Positions 23,626-34,114 of a stretch of DNA of 64,000 bases are shown in pieces (position 1 is the first letter of the stretch; every line of letters starts with the position of its first letter). A program made the position numbers and the translations under genes. Source of the stretch: Lithobates sylvaticus (Eukaryota > Chordata > Amphibia > Anura > Ranidae); assembly GCA_028564925.1 (NCBI GenBank), contig CM053029.1:587776668-587840667 (forward strand), given 5' to 3'. A model generated the notes under the pieces. It saw nothing but the letters and a program-made list of their open reading frames with translations, was not told the origin of the DNA and did no database searches.

Positions 23626-24578
23626 TACCGTATATACTCGAGTATAAGCCCAGTTTTTCAGCACATTTTTTTGTGCTGAAAATGCCCCCCTCGGCTTATA
23701 CTCGAGTCAAGCACTTTTCTGCAGCAGAGAATTACATTTTCCTGAACCAACTTTGGGGCCCCGTATCTCGGGGCCACTTGGTGCTAGGAACCCCAAATTT
23801 GGTGTGCAAACCCAGTGGAACTAGCACTACAATATATAATGGGGTTCCTAGCACCACGTGGCCCCGAGATACGATGCCCCCAAAGTCGGTTTGGAAAATG
23901 CCATTCTCTGCTGCAGAAAAGTGCTTGACATTTTCTGAACCGACTTTGTGGAAAAGAGGGTCAACAATGCCCATTTGCAGCCTCAGTGCCCATTTGCAGC
24001 CATAGGTCCCCTGAACTCAAACTCGGTAGTTAAGGGTTCCTAGATGCCCCCTAGTTGCTGCAGCCAAAATTTGGGGTCTCTGAAACCAAAGGGTCCCGAA
24101 ATTACATTGCTGCAGATGGACACAGTTGACCGACTTTGGGCCCCGTATCTCGGGGCCACTTAGTGCTAGGAACCCCAGCTTTGGATAAGTTGTAGCGCTA
24201 GCTGGGTTTGCACCCCAAACTTGGGGTTCCTAGCACTAAGTGGCCCCGAAATACAGGGCCCAAAGTCGATCAACTGTGTCCATCTGCAGCAATGTCATTT
24301 TGGGACCCTTTGGGTCCAGAGACCCCAAATTTTGGCTGCATCTAGGAACCCTTAACTACAGAGTTTGAGTTTGGGGGACCTATGGCTGCAAATGGGCTGC
24401 AAATGGGCACAGTGAGGCTGCAAATGGGCATTGTTGACCCTCTTTTCCACTTACAGTAGCTGCGAATTACTCACCCTAGGCTGATACTCGAGTCAATAAG
24501 TTTTCCCATTTTTTTTTGTGGTAAAATTGGGTGTCTCTGCTTATATTCAGGTCGGCTTATACTCGAGTATATACGGTA
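23626..24578. mobile_element. Palindromic-ended MITE, family P (copy 3)
   Basis: Same inverted ends as copy 2 (taccgtatatactcgagtat and atactcgagtatatacggta). The accordion interior has fewer blocks than copy 2. Confidence 0.85.
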
Positions 24579-25012
24579 CATTTTTTGGGGACATTCTGTA
24601 CACCAGTGGTGTAGAACAGGGGGGATGTCAAGCTCAATTTCTTTGTGGGCCGCACCAGAATTATGGTTGCCCTCAAAGAACCGGTTGCATCTGTAAGACT
24701 AGATGTCTACTCTAGAGCAAGCCCCCCATCCTCCCTTGCATCACAGTGCCACCCCACCTTACCATGTGCTGCTGCTAGGAAGAAGCTAGGGGGCATCTAG
24801 GAACCCTTAACTACCAAGTTTGAAGTTTGGGGGACCTATGGCTGCAAATGGGCACAGTGAGGCTGCAAATGGGCATTGTTGACCCTCTTTTCCACTTACA
24901 GTAGCTGCGCATTTATCACCCTAGTCCAGAGACCCCAAATTTTGGCTGCAGCTAGGGGGCATCTAGGAACCATTAACTACAAAGTTTGACCAATGGCTGC
25001 AAATGGGGCTAT
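24579..25012. repeat. Duplicated flank plus family P fragments
   Basis: Bases 24579-24785 repeat 17201-17405, including the truncated hAT MITE beside family P copy 2. They break off at gaagaagct and are followed by two pieces of family P right end (24787-24925 and 24925-25012). Confidence 0.75.
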
Positions 25013-25170
25013 ATTTTACATTTTTGTTTTGGGGTTGATACCACTTTAAAGCATTTTTCATGTCAGAATTTAGCATGTATGGAATGCATTTTCTTAATTT
25101 TTCAGTGTTGAAATTCCGTCTTTGGCGTATTGCTCTGAGCCCTCACCCTGTTGTTTTGAACTCTACACAG

Positions 25171-25321
25171 GTCCAAGGTGAGCTCATGTCTGCTGGTGAC
25201 AGACCCTCGCAGTCACCATGCTGTCAGGCTTCCCCACAAACTGCCCGGGATGCATTATAGTGCCAGCGAGCAGTGCCAGATCCTTTTTGGCAGTAATGCC
25301 ACGTTCTGCAAAAATATGGAG
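25171..25321 (+). CDS. ADAMTS17: ADAMTS17 exon: start of disintegrin-like domain
   Basis: This 151-bp exon follows the acceptor ctctacacag and ends at a gtaagg donor. Its first G completes the Lys codon left open by the exon ending at 20243, and it ends in phase 0 with GAG. The peptide runs [20 protein letters not shown], then [19 protein letters not shown], and ends in NATFCKNME. This is the linker from the catalytic domain into the disintegrin-like domain, with the family motif [11 protein letters not shown] is a potential N-glycosylation site. The next exon encodes HLMCAGLWC, and the join is in frame. The 4.8-kb tandem duplication begins six bases after this exon, so this exon is single-copy and its donor is intact. 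Confidence 0.95.
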
Positions 25322-25607
25322 GTAAGGGAGCGCAGGTTTGGTTGAATGTAACGGCTGATCAGTAGACAATGGGATTCTTTTACAGTGAATACATTTCTGA
25401 CCTGCACAGTTTGTATGCTCTCCGAGTGTGCATGGGGTTCCTCCTGGGTGTTCTGGTTCCGATTTGCATCCCAAAATCATACTGCCATTTTACTGAACCT
25501 CACAGGTGCTTATGTGATTGAAATAAAGGCATTCAATTGTTTTGCTCCTATAAGACAGGGGCTAATTTGAATGATCAATAAGTAAATAAATTTCATTGGA
25601 AATTTGT

Positions 25608-26160
25608 AAATACATTTGGGATTTTTAAGGTGCTAAATTAGAACAAAATCATTTATAAAAAGTAGAAATTTATTAGAGCAATAAAAACCAACCTACTAAA
25701 AAGTAGATATCGATACTACAATACTAATACACGTGCTGACTGATTTCATCTCTACATGTTTCGCCTTGGTAATTGGCTTCTTCAGGAGAATTAATTGATA
25801 TCGGGCACAATGAGCACTAAAAATCGAATTTTTTAGAAAAATAGGACAATCAATGGTCGCAAAACAATTTGTAAATTTGTGTTACATATCTTTGATGTTT
25901 TGTGACCATTGATTGTTCTATTTTTCTCAAAAAAAAATCAGTTTCTTTTTAGTGCTCATTGTGCCTGATATCAATTAATTCTCCTGAGGAAGCCAATTAC
26001 CAAGGTGAAACATGTAAAGATGAAATCAGTCAGCACATGTATTAGTACTGTAATATCAATATCTACTTTTTGTATGTTTTGTTTTTATTGCTCTAATAAA
26101 TTTTGACTTTTTATAAATGAAATGTATTAATTTAGCACCTTAAAAATCCCAAATGTATTT
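25608..26160. mobile_element. Snap-back repeat A in duplication unit 1
   Basis: Arms of about 250 bases (25608-25865 and 25905-26160) are inverted copies, with both outer ends reading aaatacatttgggattttt. Each arm has a hammerhead-like core next to catgtttcgcc / ggtgaaacatg. No coding capacity. Confidence 0.8.
25749..25789 (-). ncRNA. Hammerhead-ribozyme-like motif, snap-back A, unit 1
   Basis: Minus strand: tctc (helix I), ctgaaga (box I), one extra A, gcc / ggc (helix II), gaaac (box II), the palindrome acatgt, A, then gaga (helix I partner). A decayed counterpart is in the right arm at about 25979-26020. The extra base before helix II departs from the canonical core. Confidence 0.45.
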
Positions 26161-26228
26161 CCAATTATCTTTCAAGGGATGTGGTGCTTTATCCTTAATA
26201 GATGATGAGAAATATCTTTTCTGCTTTT

Positions 26229-27166
26229 TAAATACATTTCACACCGCACTCAAAAATCACAAAGTGTTATAACAAATATAAAATATACAATATAAGAGTC
26301 CATGAACCACCACCAGATTCTTCAATCCAAGTGAAAAAGTGGAGTATTCTTAATTTCTGAGGAATAAGTGCTGTCTTCCAACGATAATTAGGCAACCATC
26401 CTACTAACCAGACCAACATGACACCCATTACAGGTAGTCAAATGAGCATGGGTAACCATGATGAAGTAGTATCCTCCAGTGTGATAAAGCCCCCAAATGG
26501 TTTATCCACCAACGATGATAATGTCATAAATCAAAGAGAAAAGAGAAACTCCTCATGGGGTAATATGTATCAAAATTGAATCCATAAAAACACGTAACAC
26601 TTACAATTTAGTAAACTTGGATCGGCCCATACAAACTCCTCATGGTTTAATATGACCCCTGATGACGTCAGACGTTGCTGACGAAACGTTTCTGATCGGT
26701 TAGTGCGTGATTCGTCCCTTCCGCCATCTATCTGGAGCGACGGTGGAGTGCAATTGGCGTGCCTGTTCGTTCTTATGGGCCGATACAAGATTACTAGATT
26801 GTAAGTGTTGCATGTTTTTATGGATTCAATTTTGATACATATTACCCCATGAGGAGTTTCTCTTTTCTCTTTGATTTATGACATTTTCATTGTTGGTGGA
26901 TATACCATTTGGGGACTTAATCACACTGCAGGATAATTATTGTTACCCATGCTCGTTTGACTACATGTGGTGTTATGTTGGTCTGGTGAGTAGGATGGTT
27001 GCCTAATTTTCAGTGGAAGACGGCACTTATTCCTCACAGCAATTAAGAATACTCCACTTTTTCACTTTGATTGAAGAATTTGGTGGTGGTTTATGGACTC
27101 TTATATTGTATATTTTATATTTGGTATAACACTATGATTTTGGAGCGCGGCATGAAGTGTATTTAT
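26229..27166. mobile_element. Snap-back repeat B in duplication unit 1
   Basis: Arms of about 400 bases (26229-26640 and 26775-27166) are inverted copies, for example catggggtaatatgtatcaa with its complement. Outer ends carry accgcactcaaaaatc and gattttggagcgcgg. The centre holds a hammerhead-like core at 26654-26698. Confidence 0.8.
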
Positions 27167-27256
27167 ATATAGTTTCCTTTATTATCACTAGACCTCATTT
27201 GGTCTCTGTATGGGCTGCTCATATATGAATACTATATATATATATATATATATATA

Positions 27257-28865
27257 CACTCTCTCACAAAAGTGAGTACACCCCTCACATTTTTGTAACT
27301 TTTCATGTGACAACACTGAAGAAATGACACTTGTCTACAATGTAAAGTAGTGAGTGTACAGCTTGTATAACAGTGTAAGTTTGCTGTCCCCTCAAAATAT
27401 CTCAACACACAGCCATTAATGTCTAAACCGCTGGCAACAAAATTGAGTACACCCCTAAGTGAAAATTTCCAAATTGGGCCCAATTAGCCATTTTCCCTTC
27501 CCTTGTGCCATGTGACTCGTTAGGCGCCTTTCACACTTATACAACTTGTCCCACGATTTGGGACTGCAAAGTAGCATGACAAGTCGTTCCCCATGATTTC
27601 CAATGACAGCCATTCATATTAGTACGACATCAAGTCGTTCCGACTTCAAATTAGTCCCTCCACTACTTTGGTCCGATTTTGTTGCCACTTAGACAGGCAT
27701 TCCTTGAAATCGCGGCAAAATCACGCGACTTTAAAGTTGCACAAGTGTTAAAGGGGCCTCAGTGTTAAAAGGTCTCAGGTGTGAATGGGGAGCAGGTGTG
27801 TTAAATTTGGTGTTATCGCTCTCACTCTCTCATACTGGTCACTGGAAGTTCAACATGGCACCTCATGGAAAAAAAACTCTGAGGAGCTGAAAAAAAGAAT
27901 TGTTGCTCTACATAAAGATGGCCTAGTCTATAAGAAGATTGCCAAGACCCTGAAACTGAGCTGCAGCACGGTGACCAAGACCATACAGTGGTTTAACAGG
28001 ACAGGTTCCACTCAGAACAGGCCTCGTCATGGTCGACCAAAGAAGTTGATTGCACCTGCTCAGCATCGTTGTCTGGTTCAGATTGTGTCAAGCATGTGTG
28101 GTGGCAACCAGGTGAGGAGTACAAAGACAAGTGTGTCTTGCCTACAGTCAAGCATGGTGGTGGGAGTGTCATGGTGGTGGGAGTGTCATGGTCTGTGGCT
28201 GCATGAGTGCTGCCGGCACTGGGGAGCTACAGATCATTGAGGGAACCATGAATGCCAACATGTACTGTGACATACTGAAGCAGAGCATGATCCCCTCCCT
28301 TCAGAGACTGGGCTGCAGGGCAGTATTCCAACATAACGACCCCAAACACACCTCCAAGATGACCACTGCCTTGCTAAAGAAGCTGAGGGTAAAGGTGATG
28401 GACTGGCCAAGCATGTCTCCAGACCTAAACCCTATTGAGCATCTGTGGGGCATCCTCAAACGGAAGATGGAGGAGCACAAGGTCTCTAACATCCACCAGC
28501 TCCGTGATGTCGTCATGGAGGAGGGGAAGAGGACTCCAGTGGCAACCTGTGAAGGGTGAACTCCATGCCCAAGAGGGTTAACGCAGTGCTGGAAAATAAT
28601 GGTGGCCACACAAAATATTGACACTTTGGGCCCAATTTGGACATTTTCACTTAGGGGTGTACTCACTTTTGTTGCCAGCGGTTTAGACATTAATCGCTGT
28701 GTGTTGTTATTTTGAGGGGACAGCAAATTTACACTGTTATACAAGCTGTACACTCACTACTTTACACTGTAGCAAAGTTTCATTTCTTCAGTGTTGTCAC
28801 ATGAAAAGATAGAAGAAAATATTCACAAAAATGTGAGGGGGTGTACTAACTTTTGTGTGATGTAG
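27257..28865 (+). mobile_element. Tc1 element in duplication unit 1, defective
   Basis: Inverted ends with cacaaaagtgagtacacccc follow a TA. On the plus strand the HTH region (KKRIVALHKDGLVYKKIAKT) lies at about 27890-28050, and the C-terminal catalytic half (NANMYCDILKQSM to SPDLNPIEHLWG) at about 28250-28550. The stretch with the first catalytic Asp is deleted, a short direct duplication (gtggtgggagtgtcatg) breaks the frame, and the end of the gene is shifted. A 236-bp MITE sits in the leader at 27523-27758. Confidence 0.9.
27523..27758. mobile_element. Harbinger-like MITE nested in Tc1 (unit 1)
   Basis: Inverted ends ggcgcctttcacactt and aagtgttaaaggggcc, with tta on the left and tca on the right where the uninterrupted Tc1 leader (880-895) has a single tta. 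This fits a 3-bp target duplication with one later change. Same insertion in unit 2 at 32331-32567. Confidence 0.8.
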
Positions 28866-28936
28866 TTGTGTGTGGGTACAAAACCACAAAGTAGCCACAT
28901 TATTAAGAACTGTCTGCGTGTCTCCTTTAATTTCAG

Positions 28937-29038
28937 CATTTGATGTGCGCTGGCTTGTGGTGTCTAGTAGAAGGAGATGCCTCTTGTAAAACCAAACTGG
29001 ATCCACCTTTGGACGGCACAGAATGCGGAGCAGACAAG
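28937..29038 (+). CDS. ADAMTS17: ADAMTS17 disintegrin-like exon, copy 1 of a tandem duplicate
   Basis: This 102-bp exon has phase 0 at both ends, with acceptor tttaatttcag and donor gtgagc. It encodes 34 residues starting [20 protein letters not shown] and ending TECGADK. It carries four cysteines of the disintegrin-like domain, a substrate and matrix-contact module after the catalytic domain. Residues match ADAMTS17 closely. The same 102 bases occur unchanged at 33738-33839, while the surrounding intron differs by roughly 2-3 % between copies by eye. Both copies have usable splice sites. Transcripts could contain copy 1, copy 2 or both without a frame change. Which one is used cannot be told from sequence. 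Confidence 0.93.
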
Positions 29039-29054
29039 GTGAGCAGAAGAATTG

Positions 29055-29311
29055 TTAAAGCGCCATTAAACACAAATATTGTATATATTGCAGCTCACCA
29101 ATTCTTAGATGTGATGGCTGCATTCGTTTTTTTCCTTTTTTTGGCTTTTTTCACCTGGTGATTCAGCCAGTAAGTGTGTTATTTTTCAAAGCTGTCCAAC
29201 AAAAGTGGCAGTTAGAGGGGTTGAGACAAACCATATACCGCTGACTGGGGTGCTTACAGCAATAAGCTTTGTGTAAAACCTCTCTACCAAAATAAAATAC
29301 TGTTGCTTTAA
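29055..29311. mobile_element. TTAA MITE, family E, 17 bases after exon copy 1
   Basis: Bounded by TTAA at 29055 and 29308, ends ttaaagcgccattaaac and actgttgctttaa. The left end is only 17 bases from the exon's 5' splice site. Confidence 0.75.
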
Positions 29312-29626
29312 CTGCCTAAAAAGTGTTACAATCCATTACAAGGGGAAGAGCTGTGGGAGGAACCCAGCAGGCTCCACCCACTCCAGGCTGTCTGCAGATA
29401 ACTACAGGAGGGGGCGGAGACAAGACCGGTCACCCTGCACAAGGAGAGAGAGCAGCAGTGAGCGGTCTTTATTACAGGAAGTCTCACGCTGGATTAATGC
29501 ACAGATCAGGAAGAAATACGCAAAGCTCACCGAGATTCAGCCAAGGATACACATGATGAATGTGTTTTAGACAATATTGGCCTAAACTGATTGTAAAGGA
29601 TCACCTGACAAAACAACCCATTCGGT

Positions 29627-30161
29627 TTAACCACTTCAGCCCCGGAAGATTTGGCTGCTGAATGACCGGGCCATTTTTTGCGATTCGGCACTGCGTCGCT
29701 TTAACTGACAATTGCGCGGCCGTGCGACGTTGTACCCAAACAAAATTTACGTCCCTTTTCCCCACAAATAGAGCTTTTTTTTGGTGTATTTGATCACCTT
29801 TGCGTTTTTTATTTTTTGCGCTATAAAACAAAAAAAGAGCGAAAATTTTTAAAAAAACACAATATTTTGTACCTTTCGCTATAATAAATATCCCCATTTT
29901 TTTTAAAAAGCAATTTTTTTCTCAGTTTAGGCCGATACGTATTCTTCTACATATTTTTGGTAAAAAAAAATCGCAATAAGCGTATATTAATTGGTTTGCG
30001 CAAAATTCGACAAAATAGGGGATAGATTTATAGCATTTTTATTATTTTTTTTTTTTTTTACTAGTAATGGTGGCGATCTGTGATTTTTATCGGGACTGCG
30101 ACATTATGGCGGACACATTTGACACATTTTTGGGACTATTGTCATTTATACAGCGATCAGT
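29627..30161. mobile_element. TTAA-type repeat, family A, cut by the duplication junction
   Basis: Starts ttaaccacttcagccccgg, runs through ggccgatacgtattcttcta and gactgcgacattatggcgg, and stops at cagcgatcagt, where unit 2 begins. The full partner is 34431-35449. Confidence 0.85.
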
Positions 30162-30420
30162 AGCGAGCGCAGGTTTGGTTGAATGTAACGGCTGATCAGT
30201 AGACAATAGGATTTGTTTACAGTGAATACATTTCTGACCTGCACAGTTTGTATGTTCTCCGAGTGTGCATGGGGTTCCTACTGGGTGTTCTGGTTCCGAT
30301 TTGCATCCCAAAATCATACTGCCATTTTACTGAACCTCACAGGTGCTTATGTGATTGAAATAAAGGCATTCGATTGTTTTGCTCCTATAGGACAGGGGCT
30401 AATTTGAATGATCAATAAGT

Positions 30421-30973
30421 AAATACATTTGGGATTTTTAAGGTGCTAAATTAGAACAAAATCATTTATAAAAAGTAGAAATTTATTAGAGCAATAAAAA
30501 CCAACCTACAAAAAAATAGATATCGATACTACAATACTAATACACGTGCTGACTGATTTCATCTCTACATGTTTCGCCTTGGTAATTGGCTTCTTCAGGA
30601 GAATTAATTGATATCGGGCACAATGAGCACTAAAAATAAACCAAATTTTTTATAAAAATAGGACAATCAATGGTCACAAAACAATTTGTAAATTTGTGTT
30701 GCATATCTTTGATGTTTTGTGACCATTGATTGTTCTATTTTTCTAAAAAAAAATCAGTTTCTTTTTAGTGCTCATTGTGCCTGATATCAATTCTCCTGAG
30801 GAAGCCAATTACCAAGGCGAAACATGTAAAGATGAAATCAGTCAGCACATGTATTAGTACTGTAATATCAATATCTACTTTTTGTATGTTTTGTTTTTAT
30901 TGCTCTTTATATTTTTGACTTTATATAAATGATTTTGTTCTAATTTAGCACCTTAAAAATCCCAAATGTATTT
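30421..30973. mobile_element. Snap-back repeat A in duplication unit 2
   Basis: Same as 25608-26160. The hammerhead-like core on the minus strand is at 30562-30602, and a plus-strand version in the right arm (cctgaggaagcc, ggcgaaacatgt) is near 30793-30835. Confidence 0.8.
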
Positions 30974-31052
30974 CCAAATTTCCAATTATCTTTCAAGGGA
31001 TGTGGTGCTTTATCCTTAATAGATGATGAGAAAAATATATTTTCTGCTTTTT

Positions 31053-31988
31053 AAATACATTTCACACCGCACTCAAAAATCACAGTGTTATACCAAATAT
31101 AAAATATACAATATAAGAGTCCATGAACCACCACCAGATTCTTCAATCCAGGTGAAAAAGTGGAGTATTCTTAATTCCTGAGGAATAAGTGCTTCCACCG
31201 ATAATTAGGCAACTATCCTACTAACCAGACCAACAGGACACCCATTACAGGTAGTCAAATGAGCATGGGTAAACATGAAGAAGTAGTATCCTCCCAGTGT
31301 GATAAAGCCCCCAAATGGTTTATCCACCAACGATGATAATGTCATAAATCAAAGAGAAAAGAGAAACTCCTCATGGGGTAATATGTATCAAAATTGAATC
31401 CATAAAAACACGTAACACTTACAATTTAGTAAACTTGGCTCGGCCCATACAAACTCCTCATGGTTTAATATGACCCCTGATGACGTCAGATGTTGCTGAC
31501 GAAACGTGTCGGGTCGGTTAGTGCGTGATTCGTCCCTTCCGCCATCTATCTGGAACGCAAGTGGAATGCAATTAGCGTGCCTGTTCGTTCGTATGGGCCG
31601 ATCCAAGATTACTAAATTGTAAGTGTTGCATGTTTTTATGGATTCAATTTTGATACATATTACCCCATGAGGAGTTTCTTTTTTTCTCTTTGATTTATGA
31701 CATTATCATTGTTGGTGGAAATACCATTTGGGGACTTAATCACACTGCAGGATAATCATTGTTACCCATGCTCATTTGACTACCTGTAATGGGTGTCATG
31801 TTGGTCTGGTGAGTAGGATGGTTGCCTAATTTTCAGTGGAAGACGGACTTATTCCTCACAGCAATTAAGAATACTCCACTTTTTCACTTTGATTGAAGAA
31901 TTTGGTGGTGGTTTATGGACTCTTATATTGTATATTTTATATTTGGTATAACACTATGATTTTTGAGCGCGGCATGAAGTGTATTTAT
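31053..31988. mobile_element. Snap-back repeat B in duplication unit 2
   Basis: Same as 26229-27166, with the better preserved hammerhead-like core at 31472-31515. Confidence 0.8.
31472..31515 (+). ncRNA. Best hammerhead-ribozyme-like motif in the window (snap-back B, unit 2)
   Basis: Plus strand: gaccc (helix I), ctgatga (exact box I), one extra C, gtcag-atgttg-ctgac (helix II with loop), gaaac (exact box II), gtgtc (short helix III and the GUC-like cleavage triplet), gggtc (helix I partner, perfect five-base match to gaccc). The base between box I and helix II is extra compared with the canonical core; it could pair with the G of box II. The unit 1 version (26654-26698) has lost the second helix I strand. 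Confidence 0.5.
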
Positions 31989-32066
31989 ATATAGTTTCCT
32001 TTATTATCACTAGACCTCATTTGGTCTCTGTATGGGCTGCTCATATATAAATACTATATATATATA

Positions 32067-33666
32067 CTCTCTCACAAAAGTGAGTACACCCCTGACATTT
32101 TTGTAACTTTTCATGTGACAACACTGAAGAAATTACACTTTGTCTACAATGTAAAGTAGTGAGTGTACAGCTTGTATAACAGTGTAAGTTTGCTGTCCCC
32201 TCAAAATATCTCAACACACAGCCATTAATGTCTAAACCGCTGGCAACAAAATTGAGTACACCCCTAAGTAAATATTTCCAAATTGGGCCCAATTAGCCAT
32301 TTTCCCTACCCGGTGTCATGTGACTCGTTAGGCCCCTTTCACACTTATACGACTTGTCCCACGATTTGGGACTGCAAAGTAGCATGACAAGTCATTCCCC
32401 ATGATTTTCAATGACAGCCATTCATATTAGTACGACTTCAAGTCGTTCCGACTTCAAAGTAGTCCCTCCACTACTTTGGTCCGATTTTGTTGCCACTTAG
32501 ACAGGCATTCCTTGAAATCGCGGCAAAAATTGCGCGACTTGGAAGTCGCACAAGTGTGAAAGGGGCTTCAGTGTTACAAGGTCTCAGGTGTGAATGGGGA
32601 GCAGGTGTGTTAAATTCGGTGTGATCGCTCTCACTCATACTGGTCACTGGAAGTTCAACATGGCACCTCATGGCAAAGAACTCTGAGGAGCTGAAAAAAA
32701 GAATTGTTGCTCTACATAAAGATGGCCTAGGCTATAAGAAGATTGCCAAGACCCTGAAACTGAGCTGCAGCCCGGTGGCCAAGACCATACAGCAGTTTAA
32801 CAGGACAGGTTCCACTCAGAACAGGCCTTGCCATGGTCGACCAAAGAAGTTGATTACACCTGCTCAGCATCATATACTGAGGTTGTCTGGTTCAGATGGT
32901 GACAAGCGTGTGTGGTGGCAACCAGGTGAGGAGTACAAAGACAAGTGTGTCTTGCCTACAGTCAAGCATGGTGGTGGGAGTGTCATGGTCTGGGGCTGCA
33001 TGAGTGCTGCCGGCAATGGGGAGCTACAGATCATTGAGGGAACCATGAATGCCAACATGTACTGCGACATACTGAAGCAGAGCCTGATCTCCTCCCTTCA
33101 GAGACTGGGCCGCAGGGCAGTATTCCAACATAACCCCAAAAACACCTCCAAGATGACCACTGCCTTGCTAAAGAAGCTGAGGGTAAAGGTGATGGACTGG
33201 CCAAGCATGTCTCCAGACCTAAACCCTATTAAGCATCTGTGGGACATCCTCAATCAGCAGGTGGAGGAGCGCAAGATCTCTAACATCCACCAGCTCCGTG
33301 ATGTCGTCATGGAGGAGGGGAAGAGGACTCCAGTGGCAACCTGTGAAGCTCTGGTGACCTTCATGCCCAAGAGGGTTAAGGCAGTGCTGAAAATAATGGT
33401 GGCCACACAAAATATTGACACTTTGGGCCCAATTTGGACATTTTCACTTAGGGGTGTACTCACTTTTGTTGCCAGCGGTTTAGACATCAATGACTGTGTG
33501 TTGAGTTATTTTGAGGTGACGGCAAATTACACTGTTATACAAGCTGTACACTCACTACTTTACATTGTAGCAAAGTGTCATTTCTTCCGTGTTGTCACAT
33601 GAAAATATAGAATAAAATATTTGCAAAAATGTGAGGGGTGTACTAACTTTTGTGTGATGCTGTAGT
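32067..33666 (+). mobile_element. Tc1 element in duplication unit 2, defective but with one long frame
   Basis: Ends as in unit 1. One open frame of 310 codons (32670-33602) reads HTH (KKRIVALHKDGLGYKKIAKT, GRPKKL), then jumps over a deletion to KHGGGSVMVWGCMSAAGNGE and MSPDLNPIKHLWD. It lacks the block with the first Asp. The second Asp box is HNPKNTS, having lost its Asp. The third acidic residue, normally Glu in PIEHLW, is Lys. It cannot be active. The nested MITE is at 32331-32567. Confidence 0.9.
32331..32567. mobile_element. Harbinger-like MITE nested in Tc1 (unit 2)
   Basis: Ends ggcccctttcacacttatac and acaagtgtgaaaggggc, with tta and tca on the two sides as in unit 1. Confidence 0.8.
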
Positions 33667-33737
33667 TGTGTGGGGGGTACAAAATCACAAAGTAGCCGCA
33701 TTATTGAGAACTGTCTGCGTGTCTCCTTTAATTTCAG

Positions 33738-33839
33738 CATTTGATGTGCGCTGGCTTGTGGTGTCTAGTAGAAGGAGATGCCTCTTGTAAAACCAAACTG
33801 GATCCACCTTTGGACGGCACAGAATGCGGAGCAGACAAG
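33738..33839 (+). CDS. ADAMTS17: ADAMTS17 disintegrin-like exon, copy 2 of a tandem duplicate
   Basis: This is the second copy of the 102-bp exon, identical base for base to 28937-29038, with the same acceptor (tttcag) and donor (gtgagc). It encodes the same 34 residues and is phase 0-0. Spliced to 36053 it continues in frame as GADK then WCRAGEC. If both copies were included, the domain would gain a second block of four cysteines. The even number could pair internally, but the extra block would probably disturb the fold. The other reading is an assembly artefact in which two diverged alleles were laid end to end. Confidence 0.92.
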
Positions 33840-33855
33840 GTGAGCAGAAGATTTG

Positions 33856-34114
33856 TTAAAGCGGCATTAAACACAAATATTGTATATATTGCAGCTCACC
33901 AATTCTTAGATGTGATGGCTGCATTCGTTTTTTTCCTTTTTTTTGGGCTTTTTTCACCTGGTGATTCAGCCAGTAAGTGTGTTATTTTTCAAAGCTGTCC
34001 AACAAAAGTGGCAGTTAGAGGGGTTGAGACAAACCATATACCGCTGACTGGGGTGCTTACAGCAATAAGCTTTGTGTAAAACCTTTCTCCCAAAATAAAA
34101 TACTGTTGCTTTAA
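33856..34114. mobile_element. TTAA MITE, family E, 17 bases after exon copy 2
   Basis: Same position relative to the exon as 29055-29311, bounded by TTAA at 33856 and 34111. Confidence 0.75.

Larger units (their letters stand above)
25328..30161 (+). repeat. Tandem segmental duplication, unit 1 (contains one ADAMTS17 exon)
   Basis: About 4.83 kb that is repeated directly at 30165-34962. The left edge is at intron position +7 after exon 25171-25321 (common start gagcgcaggtttgg). The right edge is inside a TTAA-type repeat at cagcgatcagt. Content in order: short unique intron, snap-back repeat A (25608-26160), snap-back repeat B (26229-27166), Tc1 element (27257-28865), exon (28937-29038), TTAA MITE (29055-29311), and the left part of another TTAA repeat. 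Over the first roughly 240 bases I count about seven differences from unit 2. Small indels are common. Confidence 0.9.

Noticed and set aside
16000-24600. ADAMTS19 as the identity of the host gene
   Set aside because: The disintegrin-like and TSP exons ([30 protein letters not shown]) agree with ADAMTS17 and not with the corresponding ADAMTS19 wording as I remember it.
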